This document shows, piece after piece, positions 27,792-36,857 of a DNA stretch of 64,000 nucleotides. The stretch's first letter is position 1; each line of letters starts with the position of its first letter. The stretch comes from Bdellovibrio sp. ZAP7. Lineage in GTDB: Bacteria > Bdellovibrionota > FAC87 > UBA2466. Location of the stretch: positions 62,001 to 126,000 of the forward strand of contig CAMCTJ010000006.1 of assembly GCA_945878405.1 (NCBI GenBank), read 5' to 3'. The notes below the pieces were generated by a model. It was not told the origin of the DNA. It saw nothing but the letters and a program-made list of their open reading frames with translations, and ran no database searches. The translations under genes were made by a program, and so were the position numbers.

Positions 27792-28607
27792 TCACTCCAC
27801 GATTTTTAATTGATACTGAACCCCGTTTTTTGAAACGCTCACTTGAACAAAGAAATAGTCCTCCACCGGCTTCATTCTTCTTCCACCGCCCCCTCCCGCG
27901 ACGACATAATCCACTCCAGCGATCCGCTCTTGGCAAAAACTATGGTAATGACCTCCATAAAAACCAGAGACTGTTTTTTTTGATGCCAGATTCATTATTC
28001 GTTCTGCCTCTAGTTGATTGGCTAATCTTAAGTAAGTCTGTTGGCCCGGGACGATAGGCATGTAATGGCTCAAAATAAAAGTCCGTGACATTGGAACGCG
28101 ATCCAACTCATTGACCAACCACTCAAATTGTTCCTCGCCCACAATTCCATCTGCCGTATCCAAGGCGATAAATCGGCTATTTCCAATATCTACTGAATAA
28201 TGAGAGGCACCCCAAACTTTTTGGTACTCAGTCCATCCGTTACCAAAAATGTCATGATTTCCTAACAGAGGAATGGCTTTGTTCTCAAATCCAAAATCCT
28301 TGAGTGCATTTTGAGCAGCAATAAAAGACTCTGCCTCTCCTTTATCCGCAATATCGCCCAAGAGAACAACAAAAGAGTCCCCCTCACTTTGGGCAGTCTG
28401 CAAGATGGCGCGAAACCGAGTGGCATCGGAACCTCCAATATGGAGATCGCCCACCATGGCAAAAGTAAAGACATCCGGATCTGCTAGGCTCACTGAAAGA
28501 GTGGGCTGGGATAAATTCATACTTTCTTTAAATCGTTCATCCCAAACGGATTTACTCTCACATCCCAACAAAATAACGCTGAATAAAATAAATTCTATGC
28601 ACCGCAT
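27792..28607 (-). CDS. Lipoprotein metallophosphoesterase
   Basis: Calcineurin-like phosphoesterase with a signal peptide and lipobox (FSVILLGC), so it is probably anchored in the periplasm. The metal-binding blocks run in order: VGDLHIGG, LLGDIADKG, LLGNHDIFG, LSHYMP and GGHYHSF. At 271 residues it is complete. The substrate is unknown. The start codon is 66 bases from the divergent UDG start. Confidence 0.9.
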   Translation of the reverse strand: MRCIEFILFSVILLGCESKSVWDERFKESMNLSQPTLSVSLADPDVFTFAMVGDLHIGGSDATRFRAILQTAQSEGDSFVVLLGDIADKGEAESFIAAQNALKDFGFENKAIPLLGNHDIFGNGWTEYQKVWGASHYSVDIGNSRFIALDTADGIVGEEQFEWLVNELDRVPMSRTFILSHYMPIVPGQQTYLRLANQLEAERIMNLASKKTVSGFYGGHYHSFCQERIAGVDYVVAGGGGGRRMKPVEDYFFVQVSVSKNGVQYQLKIVE

Positions 28608-28673
28608 AATTTTTCGCTTTTGCCGAATGCTGTTTTCTATTCTAGTGTCCCCTGCATTGGAGATTCTACATCA

Positions 28674-29348
28674 ATGACGGTGAATGAGTATTGGTCTTTG
28701 TGGGAGGAAAGCGGCGTGGAGTTACAACCTGTGAAACGAAAGAAACCCAAAACGACAAGAACGGCTAAACCCGAAACTGTTCCGTCCAGTGTAAAGACAC
28801 TAGAAGGCGTCCAGAAGTGGCTCGGTTCCTGTACCCGTTGCGGGCTCTGCCGCGAAAGAAATGAAATCGTTTTTGGAAGCGGAAACCCAAAGGCTCGTTT
28901 GATGTTTGTCGGAGAAGGCCCCGGAGCCGACGAGGATAAACAAGGACTCCCTTTTGTGGGACGCGCTGGCCAACTCCTTAACAAAATTATTGAAGCCATG
29001 GGCCTTACCAGAGAGGAAGTTTACATCGCAAATATTGTAAAGTGCCGTCCCCCTTCCAACCGAGTCCCAGAACCCGATGAGATTTCTCAATGTTTGCCTT
29101 TCTTAAAAGCACAGATCGACTTAGTTTCTCCTGAAGTCGTTGTCGCTCTAGGATTAACAGCGGCTAGAGCGCTCACCGAAACCGATCACAACATGGCGAA
29201 TCTTCGAGGACAGTTTCAAACGATTGCGTGGAAAAAAGAACTCACGCTGATGCCCACTTACCATCCGGCTTATCTTTTGAGAAACCCAAGCGCAAAGAAG
29301 ATCGTTTGGGAAGACATGAAGCTCGTTAAAGACCGACTGGGTCTATAA
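28674..29348 (+). CDS. Uracil-DNA glycosylase, family 4
   Basis: DNA repair enzyme that removes uracil, with a [4Fe-4S] cluster. Cysteines in SCTRCGLC and later in VKCRPPSN / SQCLPFL fit the four cluster ligands. The catalytic block GEGPGADEDKQGLPFVGRAGQLL and PTYHPAYLLRNP are typical of family 4. From ATG 28674, preceded by TTGGAGA, the protein has 224 residues. The longer in-frame start at 28620 reads upstream untranslated sequence. The 3' end overlaps the M48 gene by 6 bases. Confidence 0.93.
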   Translation: MTVNEYWSLWEESGVELQPVKRKKPKTTRTAKPETVPSSVKTLEGVQKWLGSCTRCGLCRERNEIVFGSGNPKARLMFVGEGPGADEDKQGLPFVGRAGQLLNKIIEAMGLTREEVYIANIVKCRPPSNRVPEPDEISQCLPFLKAQIDLVSPEVVVALGLTAARALTETDHNMANLRGQFQTIAWKKELTLMPTYHPAYLLRNPSAKKIVWEDMKLVKDRLGL

Positions 29349-30134
29349 GGTCGCCCCTAAGCCATACCGAGGCGATTTTTCATAGGCAGGCAGTACTGAG
29401 GAAAGTTGTTTTTCTAAATCTTCCTGTCTTGATTTACTTGAAGGATGGGTCGAAAGAAAAGCTGGGGGCCCTCCCTTCTCACTCGCGCCAAACCTCTCCC
29501 ACAAAAGAGGCGCCTCATGAGGATCATACCCAGCACGAGCCATATAACGGAGTCCAATCTCATCTGCTTCTTCCTCATTGGACCGACTAAAGGGAAGAAT
29601 GACTCCTACCTGAGCCCCTATCCCCAAAGCAGCCAGAATCAGTTGTCGATTTGAATTATCTTTTCCCGTCAGAATTTGTCCCAAGACCAAGACACCTAAT
29701 TGAGTTCCCAGATTAGCTGTCAGGCGTTGCCCGCCATGCCGAAGAGTTGCATGGGCTACTTCGTGCCCAAGAACAGCGGCCATTCCGGCTTCGTTTTTAA
29801 GAATCGGCATGATTCCTGTGTAAACAGCCACTTTGCCCCCGGGCAAGCAAAACGCATTTTTTTCTGGCGATTCAATGAGTTTAAATTCCCAATTGAAATT
29901 AGGTTTATTAGCAACCTGAGAAATTCGCTTACCAACTCTTTGAAGAGTCTCATTCCAATCTTTTCTCTTGGAAAGCTGGTTTTTGGCGAGAACCTGTTGA
30001 TAGGCTTGCTCCCCCAACTGCATCTCTTCTCCTTCGCTTATGAGAAGAAAGCTTTTTCTGCCAGTCTCGGGATTGGTTACGCAACCATTAAGGAAGAGCA
30101 AAGAGCTAATCAAGAGGGATAGTTTCTTAAACAC
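29343..30134 (-). CDS. M48-family metalloprotease, lipoprotein
   Basis: Zinc peptidase with a signal peptide and lipobox (LLFLNGC). Its HEVAHATLRHG supplies the HExxH zinc site, and NEEEADEIGLRYMARAGYDPHEAPLLWERF gives the distal Glu. THPSSKSRQEDL is the BepA/LoiP-type C-terminal motif, so a periplasmic quality-control role at the outer membrane is likely by family. 263 residues. Confidence 0.93.
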   Translation of the reverse strand: MFKKLSLLISSLLFLNGCVTNPETGRKSFLLISEGEEMQLGEQAYQQVLAKNQLSKRKDWNETLQRVGKRISQVANKPNFNWEFKLIESPEKNAFCLPGGKVAVYTGIMPILKNEAGMAAVLGHEVAHATLRHGGQRLTANLGTQLGVLVLGQILTGKDNSNRQLILAALGIGAQVGVILPFSRSNEEEADEIGLRYMARAGYDPHEAPLLWERFGASEKGGPPAFLSTHPSSKSRQEDLEKQLSSVLPAYEKSPRYGLGATL

Positions 30135-30177
30135 CCTTTAAGAGAACAAAAGAAAACTCCGTTTTTCAATAAAGAAA

Positions 30178-30495
30178 TTAACGACGGCGGTGTCTTCTCG
30201 ACCTTCGATGGGCGTTTGAATACCCACGGCGACCATGCCGAGCAGAGCGCCCACGACGGTAATGCCCGCCGCTGGCGACACTCGGATGAGATCGATTTGA
30301 AGAACCAATAAAATGACGAAATCGTGAACCGAAATAAGGAATCTGTCTCAAAATCACCCGGCTCGTATGCCCAATTCCCCCTCTGAAAGCCCCTTTTCGA
30401 TAGAGAGAATACCCGCCATAGGCTACAGCTCCAATGACAAGCACCAGGATAAGTTTACTGACCGCTTCTTTGATCTGCCAAATGATCCGCCCCAT
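30178..30495 (-). CDS. Small membrane protein with an Arg/His-rich tail
   Basis: From ATG 30495 (preceded by AAGAGGAG) the 105-residue product has one hydrophobic segment (LILVLVIGAVAYGGYSLY), a short loop, then an extremely basic tail with many Arg/His pairs (GRSARHGRRGYSNAHRRSRRHRRR-like composition). An in-frame start at 30531 would add 12 residues. No family recognised. The tail could bind nucleic acid, lipopolysaccharide or teichoic-type polyanions; that is conjecture. The 260 bases to the next gene hold a promoter-like stretch. Confidence 0.6.
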   Translation of the reverse strand: MGRIIWQIKEAVSKLILVLVIGAVAYGGYSLYRKGAFRGGIGHTSRVILRQIPYFGSRFRHFIGSSNRSHPSVASGGHYRRGRSARHGRRGYSNAHRRSRRHRRR

Positions 30496-30670
30496 TCCCC
30501 AACTCCTCTTTCCGTTGTCCTCTCCTCTCATCTCGTGAGAGGTCAGGACCCTTTAGTCACGTATCGCAAAGGATGTGCCGTCAAGAGATTGCACCGCTAA
30601 CTCTCTGGATTGTTTCGTTAATTGGTTAACCTTTTTGTATTCCGATGGAATTCACTCGCTGACCAATTGT

Positions 30671-30699
30671 TTGACAGAATGCCCAGAACTGTTCCTAAC
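30671..30699 (+). promoter_or_regulatory. Candidate promoter of the acyl-CoA dehydrogenase operon
   Basis: A perfect -35 TTGACA (30671-30676) is followed by a 17-base spacer and CCTAAC (30694-30699), a weak -10. The 7-mer GGTTAAC occurs at 30624-30630 (as the palindrome GGTTAACC) and again at 30747-30753, just before the ATG, and could be an operator, but two copies alone prove nothing. Confidence 0.3.
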
Positions 30700-30755
30700 C
30701 CGGTTGCCAGTTTGGCCTGCCTCGAATATTCTTTGGGCTCAGAAAGGGTTAACTT

Positions 30756-32570
30756 ATGGCTGAAAATCTCTTCTTGGATATTCCAGATCGCTCACTTCTT
30801 CTCCGCCAATTCTCACGGCTTCGTGACTACGTCATGGACTGGGAAACAACTCTCGGAGACAAAGATACTTTCTCAAACGCAGAAGAAGGATTGGAGTTCT
30901 ATCAGGGAGCTCTGGAGGAGATTGGAAAGTTTGCCGCTCAAGAAGTCCGACCCAAGGCTGCGTCACTGGATCGCGAAGGCGTAACTTTTTCAAACGGAGA
31001 AGTGGTCCTTCCCCCAACTCTCGAAGGGCATCTCAAACGTTTTGTGGAGTTAGGTGTTTTCTCGGCTCAAGTAAGCCGGCAATACGGGGGAATGAACCTT
31101 CCTCAGGCAGTTCAGATTCTCTGTTTGGAAACGCTTGCTCAAGCCTGTCCCAACACAAGCCTCACCGTTGCTGCCTTTTCGATGGCCTCTTTTATTTCAA
31201 AGTGGGGCACTGAAGAACAAAAAGCGCGAATTCTTCCCAAACTAATGACGAATACTTGGCAAACCGCCATGGCTCTTACGGAGCCCGATGCTGGCTCGGA
31301 CTTGGGTAAGCTGCGGACTACAGGGATTCGCAAGGGCGATCATTACATCGTTAATGGCACGAAACGATTTATCACCAATGGCAATGCAGATCTTGTTTTC
31401 ACTTTGGTTCGAACCGATCCCTCATCACAGGGGCTCCAAGGCCTATCAGTTCTGATCATCCCAAAAACTGCCGAAGGACGAGCAAACCTTAAAGTAGCCA
31501 AAATTGAAGACAAAGTCTGTTTACACTCTTCCCCCACTTGCGAACTATCTTTTGAAGATTCAGTAGGGGAATTATTGGGCCCTGAGGGAGATGGGTTCAA
31601 AGTCATGCTGGACCTGATGAATGAAGCACGTTTAGCAATGGCTGCTTTAGCAACAGGAATTGCGACTGCTGCATTTGAAGAAGCAAAAGCTTACGCCAAA
31701 CAGCGAGTAACCTGGGACAAACCCATCATTCAACATCCTCTCGTCGCTGACATGCTCTATGAAATGGAACTTGAGACTAAAGCGATGCGAAGCATGGTCA
31801 TGGAAGCTGCTTGTTGCGCGGATCTGCTCACGCTTGCAGAAAAAAAAGGAGATAAAGCCGCCATTAAAAAATGGAAAAAACGCTATCGCCGCTTAACTCC
31901 GCTCTGCAAATATTACTGTTGTGAAAAGGCTGTGACCATTGCCAAAAATGCATTACAAATTTTTGGTGGGTATGGAGTATGTCGAGAGTATCCGGTCGAA
32001 CGGCTATGGAGGGAATCCGTTATTTATCCCATTTATGAGGGGACTTCTCAAATTCAGAGCCTTATGGTTTTGAAAGACACTCTAAAGGATGTTGCCCAGC
32101 ATGCTGCAGGTTTTCTGGGATCTTTAGCAGGGGCGTGGGCAGAAGCAAAAGTTACGCTCGATCCTGTAAAGTCTTCTCTCCTACATGCTCGAAATGAATT
32201 GAATCAAGCTATCCGGCGAATTCTTTTGAGTATTATCAAGGATAAATTCAAAGCGGATATTGAAGACCTGAAGCAATCAAAAATTCAGGAATTCCTCAAG
32301 GAATTCTCATTGAATTTGCTGACTGAAAAGACTGATCTCACTTATCCCTTTTTATCTTCTGAACGTCTCACTCGAATCACCTGTGATTATTACGCACTTA
32401 AGTGTCTGGCAGATAATTCTGGTAAAGATCAAAATCGACGTGATTTTATTCTAGATTTTGCTGAACTGGCTTTACCGCGTATGAAAATGGAAAACACGTA
32501 CATGGCCGATCGTATTTCATCGACTTTAAAGTTTATGGCACAAAATAGCTGTGCTATAGACAAGTCATGA
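30756..32570 (+). CDS. Acyl-CoA dehydrogenase, long (FadE/DmdC-like) type
   Basis: FAD-dependent acyl-CoA dehydrogenase. ALTEPDAGSDLG is the FAD/substrate signature, FITNGNADLVFTLVRT follows, and the catalytic base is E428 in PIYEGTSQIQ, reached after FGGYGVCREYPVERLWRE. At 604 residues it has the extended N-terminal (residues 1-60) and a 150-residue helical C-terminal extension of the long ACAD subfamily. A Lys/Arg-rich insert (KKWKKRYRRLTPLCKYYCCEK) sits just ahead of the C-terminal helical bundle. It is coupled to rmuC by a 4-base overlap. Confidence 0.93.
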   Translation: MAENLFLDIPDRSLLLRQFSRLRDYVMDWETTLGDKDTFSNAEEGLEFYQGALEEIGKFAAQEVRPKAASLDREGVTFSNGEVVLPPTLEGHLKRFVELGVFSAQVSRQYGGMNLPQAVQILCLETLAQACPNTSLTVAAFSMASFISKWGTEEQKARILPKLMTNTWQTAMALTEPDAGSDLGKLRTTGIRKGDHYIVNGTKRFITNGNADLVFTLVRTDPSSQGLQGLSVLIIPKTAEGRANLKVAKIEDKVCLHSSPTCELSFEDSVGELLGPEGDGFKVMLDLMNEARLAMAALATGIATAAFEEAKAYAKQRVTWDKPIIQHPLVADMLYEMELETKAMRSMVMEAACCADLLTLAEKKGDKAAIKKWKKRYRRLTPLCKYYCCEKAVTIAKNALQIFGGYGVCREYPVERLWRESVIYPIYEGTSQIQSLMVLKDTLKDVAQHAAGFLGSLAGAWAEAKVTLDPVKSSLLHARNELNQAIRRILLSIIKDKFKADIEDLKQSKIQEFLKEFSLNLLTEKTDLTYPFLSSERLTRITCDYYALKCLADNSGKDQNRRDFILDFAELALPRMKMENTYMADRISSTLKFMAQNSCAIDKS

Positions 32571-33781
32571 ACCCAGTTTTGATCGCAAGTTTCGGCCTAT
32601 TCACGCTTGGTTTTATTGCTTTAGCTTTTTGGTTACACCGAGCGCAGCAAAATCAATCGCAGTCTGGTTTCAAACTTTTATCGGAAAGTTTTGAAAGCCT
32701 TCAGCGAAACCTTCTTTTAGCTCAAAAAGAACTTGAGCGATCCCAAGACGTGAAGAACTCTACTTTACGAACCGAACTATCCGAAGCCCTACAACAAAAT
32801 CGGACTGAGCTCCAAAAGGGGCTTTTTCAAGCATCTCAAGGGTTGGATTTAAAAGTAACTTCAATGGAAAAAAAGTTGGAGACGCGACTGGGAGATCTCA
32901 CTCAGAGCGTGGGTCAAAAACTTGAATTAAATCTGAAAGAGGGTTTTTTACATTTTGATAAGATTCAAGAGCATTTGAAAAAAGCGGAACTACAATTGAT
33001 GAGCCTCAATCATGTGGGCCAATCGATCAATGACCTTAATAACCTACTCAAACTTCCCCATTTACGTGGGGGGTTCGGAGAAGCGATGCTGGAATCGCTG
33101 CTTACCGATCTACTCCCGCAAGACTGTTTCGAACTCCAGTATCGAATCGTACCTCACTCAACAGAGCGGGTGGATGCGGTTATAAAGTATCCAAATACTG
33201 TCCTTCCTATCGATAGCAAGTTTCCTAAGGAACAAGTTCTCGCTTTATTTGAAACCCAAGACCCGGGGCTTCTTGAAGCGGCGCGCAAAACACTTTATGA
33301 AGTCATGCGTGGTTTGGCGAAACAAATTCGAGAAAAATACATTCATCCCGAGTACGGGACCACTGACATGGCGCTTCTTTTTGTGCCGAGCGAGACCCTA
33401 TACTTTGAGATGCTCCGCAATGTAAAATTGTGTGAAGAGCTTTCGAAAAATAAAGTTTTTGCAGTTTCTCCCAACACGCTCTCCGTGACCTTACACGCCG
33501 TATCAGTAGCCCGAAATTATTACGAAATGGCTAAGGGGGTCGAAAAGACCATTTTGGAAGTAAAAAAATCCCAACAACACTTCCAAAATTTTGAGTCACG
33601 TTTTGAGGAAATTGGAAACGCTCTTCAGAAAGCACAGGCAAGTTTTGGCGTGGCAGGAACTCATCTTTCTCGCTTCAGCAGTGCCATCACTAGGCTAACT
33701 GGTCTCGAATCTTCAGAGGGCTTGAGTGACAACGCTATGCCTGGGGCTGGACCGTCAGCCTTGATGCCCCAAAATAACTAG
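32567..33781 (+). CDS. rmuC: DNA recombination protein RmuC homologue
   Basis: RmuC family, probably a nuclease-fold protein that limits inverted-repeat recombination. It has an N-terminal membrane segment (VLIASFGLFTLGFIALAFWL), a long coiled coil (about residues 40-140), then the RmuC core GGFGEAMLESLLTDLL, VDAVIKYPNTVLPIDSKFPKEQ and the typical SPNTLSVTLHAVSVARN. Length 404 is slightly short but complete. It overlaps the acyl-CoA dehydrogenase stop by 4 bases, an unexpected pairing. Confidence 0.93.
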   Translation: MNPVLIASFGLFTLGFIALAFWLHRAQQNQSQSGFKLLSESFESLQRNLLLAQKELERSQDVKNSTLRTELSEALQQNRTELQKGLFQASQGLDLKVTSMEKKLETRLGDLTQSVGQKLELNLKEGFLHFDKIQEHLKKAELQLMSLNHVGQSINDLNNLLKLPHLRGGFGEAMLESLLTDLLPQDCFELQYRIVPHSTERVDAVIKYPNTVLPIDSKFPKEQVLALFETQDPGLLEAARKTLYEVMRGLAKQIREKYIHPEYGTTDMALLFVPSETLYFEMLRNVKLCEELSKNKVFAVSPNTLSVTLHAVSVARNYYEMAKGVEKTILEVKKSQQHFQNFESRFEEIGNALQKAQASFGVAGTHLSRFSSAITRLTGLESSEGLSDNAMPGAGPSALMPQNN

Positions 33782-33846
33782 CCTGTCTCAAGAATAAACT
33801 TGTTCCATTCGTTGCCATCTCAATACCGCCACGTTATGAAACTTTT

Positions 33847-35190
33847 ATGGCTACAATGGACTCGCGGTTACCGCCTCAAAATCTTGAGGCTGAACAATCA
33901 GTTTTAGGGGGAGTGCTTCTTGATAATCAGAGCTTTGATCGAGTAGCCGACACTCTATCAACACACGATTTTTATCGCCCAGCCCATTCCAAAATTTTCA
34001 ACTCAATGTTGGAGTTGGCTAAAAAGTCAGAACCTATCGATATCGTTACTCTCACTTCGAAAATGAAGGAACTGGGAGTCTATGAAGAAGTGGGAGGAGC
34101 TGCTTACTTAGCTGAACTTTTAGAACGAGTTCCTACCGCACTTCATTCTGAAAAGTATGCGTCACTGGTATCTGAACAAGCCATTAAAAGACGGTTGATT
34201 ACTTCGTGTACTGAAATCGCACAGAAAGGTTTTGATCCCGTTATTCCCGCGGCCGAATTGGTAGACTTTGCTGAAAGAGAAATTTTTAAAGTTAGCTCTT
34301 CTAAGAAATCTGAGAATGTCGCAGCAGCCAGAGATCTTGTCCGATCAGCTTTTTCAGAACTAGAAAAAAGATTTGAAAATCAAAATGAGCTAACGGGTAC
34401 CCCCTCTGGTTGGATTGAACTCGATAAACTCACTCAAGGCTTTCAACCTTCCGATTTGGTAGTTGTTGCTTGTCGTCCGAGTATGGGTAAAACCAGTTTC
34501 TCTTTGGGAGCCGCTCGATACGCCGCTCTTCACACGAAACGCCCCGTCCTTTTCTTCTCTCTAGAGATGTCCAAAATGCAGATTATTCATCGACTTCTTT
34601 CTTCAGAAGGAAAAGTTGAATCAACGAGAATTCGAAGCGGAAAATTAACTGAACAAGATTGGGCTCGATTAACCCGCGCTGCGGGAGGAATCTCAGAAGC
34701 TCCCTTATACATAGACGACACATCACAGATCACAGCTCTGGAATTACGAGGAAAAGCTCGCCGTCTAAAAGCTCAACTCGGGGATATTGGTCTTATCGTA
34801 GTGGATTATCTCCAGATCATGGGGAGCCCAAATAAAAATGAAAATCGCGAACGAGTTATTTCTGAAATCTCTGCCTCGTTAAAGGCACTAGCTAAGGAAC
34901 TTCAAGTTCCCGTTTTGGCCTTGGCCCAGCTTAATCGCCAAATCATGTTACGTCAGGACAAGAGACCTACCCCAGCCGACCTTCGAGAATCAGGCGCTAT
35001 CGAACAAGATGCGGACCTCATTATTTTTATTCACCGTGAGGAGATGGAACCCGTCCAACCTAATAATGCCTGCGTTGCAGAATTTATTATTGGAAAACAT
35101 AGAAACGGCCCTTTGGGCTCGGTAAAAGTGGCCTGGTTGGCGCAATATGCCAGTTTTGAAAATCTCGCAACCCAAGTACCTACTATTTGA
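33847..35190 (+). CDS. dnaB: Replicative DNA helicase DnaB
   Basis: Hexameric replication-fork helicase. The N-terminal collar domain (PPQNLEAEQSVLGGVLLDNQSFD) is followed by the RecA-like motor with Walker A CRPSMGKTSFSL near residue 215, Walker B LIVVDYLQIMG and GAIEQDADLIIFIHR near the C-terminus. Length 447 is standard. No intein or insertion is seen. The small basic protein and mltD follow closely. Confidence 0.97.
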   Translation: MATMDSRLPPQNLEAEQSVLGGVLLDNQSFDRVADTLSTHDFYRPAHSKIFNSMLELAKKSEPIDIVTLTSKMKELGVYEEVGGAAYLAELLERVPTALHSEKYASLVSEQAIKRRLITSCTEIAQKGFDPVIPAAELVDFAEREIFKVSSSKKSENVAAARDLVRSAFSELEKRFENQNELTGTPSGWIELDKLTQGFQPSDLVVVACRPSMGKTSFSLGAARYAALHTKRPVLFFSLEMSKMQIIHRLLSSEGKVESTRIRSGKLTEQDWARLTRAAGGISEAPLYIDDTSQITALELRGKARRLKAQLGDIGLIVVDYLQIMGSPNKNENRERVISEISASLKALAKELQVPVLALAQLNRQIMLRQDKRPTPADLRESGAIEQDADLIIFIHREEMEPVQPNNACVAEFIIGKHRNGPLGSVKVAWLAQYASFENLATQVPTI

Positions 35191-35224
35191 TTTCTATGTT
35201 AAAATTTCCGTCTAAGGTATCCCA

Positions 35225-35488
35225 TTGAAAACTACTAGAAAAAAAAGAAAAAAAGCCTCTCCTCGAAAGCCTTCAAAGAAGAGGCTTCTTGATCAAGTGA
35301 TCCAATTAACCGGCATACCGTCGCAGACTATTCGAAAAGAATTGCAGACGATCATGGCCAAAAAGAACATAAAAACTGACGACATCACTTTGGACCAGTT
35401 GAGATCGGTGGCGGCGACTTATTTACGTGAGATTATGGGCGGCCTTCTGGAATCGACTCACTTGAGACGCCACGACAGGACGAATTAA
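35225..35488 (+). CDS. Small basic protein of unknown function
   Basis: An 87-residue protein from a TTG start preceded by AAGGT. The N-terminal 20 residues are almost all Lys/Arg (TTRKKRKKASPRKPSKKR), then a helical region (QVIQLTGIPSQTIRKELQTIMAKKN, ITLDQLRSVAATYLREIMGGLLES). The shape suggests nucleic-acid binding, possibly linked to replication because it follows dnaB by 34 bases, but no family is recognised. Confidence 0.65.
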   Translation: MKTTRKKRKKASPRKPSKKRLLDQVIQLTGIPSQTIRKELQTIMAKKNIKTDDITLDQLRSVAATYLREIMGGLLESTHLRRHDRTN

Positions 35489-35510
35489 TTTTCAAAGCGA
35501 GGATAGCTAA

Positions 35511-36857
35511 ATGAGAAACGCCATCAGACTCCGTTCTTTTTTTCTTCCCACGCTTGTGGTTTTACTTTTTTTATTTACCGCATCTTGTTCCTCGTTAAAA
35601 AACTCGAACTCGACAAATCCTTCTTCTAAAACTTCTTCCATTCGCTCTAATGATGCTATTGCCCAGATGCTTGACCGAGAACGGGATACAGAACTCTCCA
35701 ATATTCCCACTGGACGTAGCTTATCTAAAGCTCAGGAAATCGAGAATCTCAAACTGGATGAAGTTATTCGCGGAGAGGAACCTAATACCCAGAGCCTTTA
35801 CGATAATAGCCGATATGACTTTCCGATCGTAGTTAACTCGCGGGTGGAGGGATGGATCGATTATTTCACGGGCAAAGGCCGCGGGCATATGGAGCGCTAT
35901 TTGGAACGTTCCAGTCGATATTTGCCTCGGATGAAAGAAATTTTTAAAAAGTCGGGCATGCCAGTAGATCTGGTCTACCTAGCGCTGATCGAGAGCGGTT
36001 TTAATTTACGTGCTAAATCGCGTGCTAAAGCAGTTGGGCCTTGGCAGTTCATGAAAGCAACAGGAAAACGGTATGGGTTGCGAGTGGACTCCTGGTTAGA
36101 TGAACGTCGGGATCCTATTTTGTCGACGGAAGCTGCAGCCGCTTATCTTAAAGATCTCTATTTGATGTTTGAGTCTTGGTATCTAGCGGCAAGTGCATAC
36201 AATGCGGGCGAATACAAAATCCTAAGAGCTATTGAAGAGCTCAAGACGAATAACTATTGGCGCATTTCAGAAACCTCCCAAATTCGTCGTGAGACTAAGG
36301 ATTACATTCCTAAACTCATCGCAGCAGCCATCATTGCGAAAAATCCCCACAAGTATGGTTTCAGAGAGCTGAGCTATCAAGATCCCCTGGAATTTGAAAC
36401 GGTAGAAACCTCTCAATCCATTTCTTTAAAGGAATTAGCCAGAGCTATCGATTGCTCAACTGATGAAATGCTCGATTTAAATCCTGCTTTTGTTAAAGGA
36501 TTAACTCCCCCCACTCGAGAGACCTATGTACTCAGAGTTCCAGTGGGTAGCAAAGTGCTCGTTGAGAGAAAAATTGCCAATACCAAGTGGAATACTCCTG
36601 TCTATGCCTCTACTGCTTCGCCCTCAAAGCTAGCTTCGAAATCAACACGCTCACCTTCCTCACTAGCGCCAGCACCAACATCAGCCGGCCCAGGGTACGT
36701 TTATCACATGGTGCAAAGAGGCGATTCTCTCTGGTCTATTTCTGAAAAATACAATGTTACGATTCAAAGTATCTTTAAGTGGAACAGTTTAAAAAAATCT
36801 CGTATTTTTCCGGGTAATAAACTTAAGATCCAAGTCACTAGCAAAGCAAACAGCTAG
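35511..36857 (+). CDS. mltD: Membrane-bound lytic murein transglycosylase D-like lipoprotein
   Basis: Peptidoglycan-cleaving enzyme, lipid-anchored to the envelope. The signal peptide ends in a lipobox (LFTASCSS). The SLT domain has the catalytic Glu in YLALIESGFNLRAKSRAKAVGPWQFM, with YLAASAYNAGE further on. A LysM-like region (SISLKELARAIDCSTDEML) is followed by one clear LysM (YVYHMVQRGDSLWSISEKYN) at the C-terminus. Length 448 is typical of MltD. Its TAG and the stop of convergent tamA share the tetranucleotide CTAG at 36854-36857. Confidence 0.93.
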   Translation: MRNAIRLRSFFLPTLVVLLFLFTASCSSLKNSNSTNPSSKTSSIRSNDAIAQMLDRERDTELSNIPTGRSLSKAQEIENLKLDEVIRGEEPNTQSLYDNSRYDFPIVVNSRVEGWIDYFTGKGRGHMERYLERSSRYLPRMKEIFKKSGMPVDLVYLALIESGFNLRAKSRAKAVGPWQFMKATGKRYGLRVDSWLDERRDPILSTEAAAAYLKDLYLMFESWYLAASAYNAGEYKILRAIEELKTNNYWRISETSQIRRETKDYIPKLIAAAIIAKNPHKYGFRELSYQDPLEFETVETSQSISLKELARAIDCSTDEMLDLNPAFVKGLTPPTRETYVLRVPVGSKVLVERKIANTKWNTPVYASTASPSKLASKSTRSPSSLAPAPTSAGPGYVYHMVQRGDSLWSISEKYNVTIQSIFKWNSLKKSRIFPGNKLKIQVTSKANS

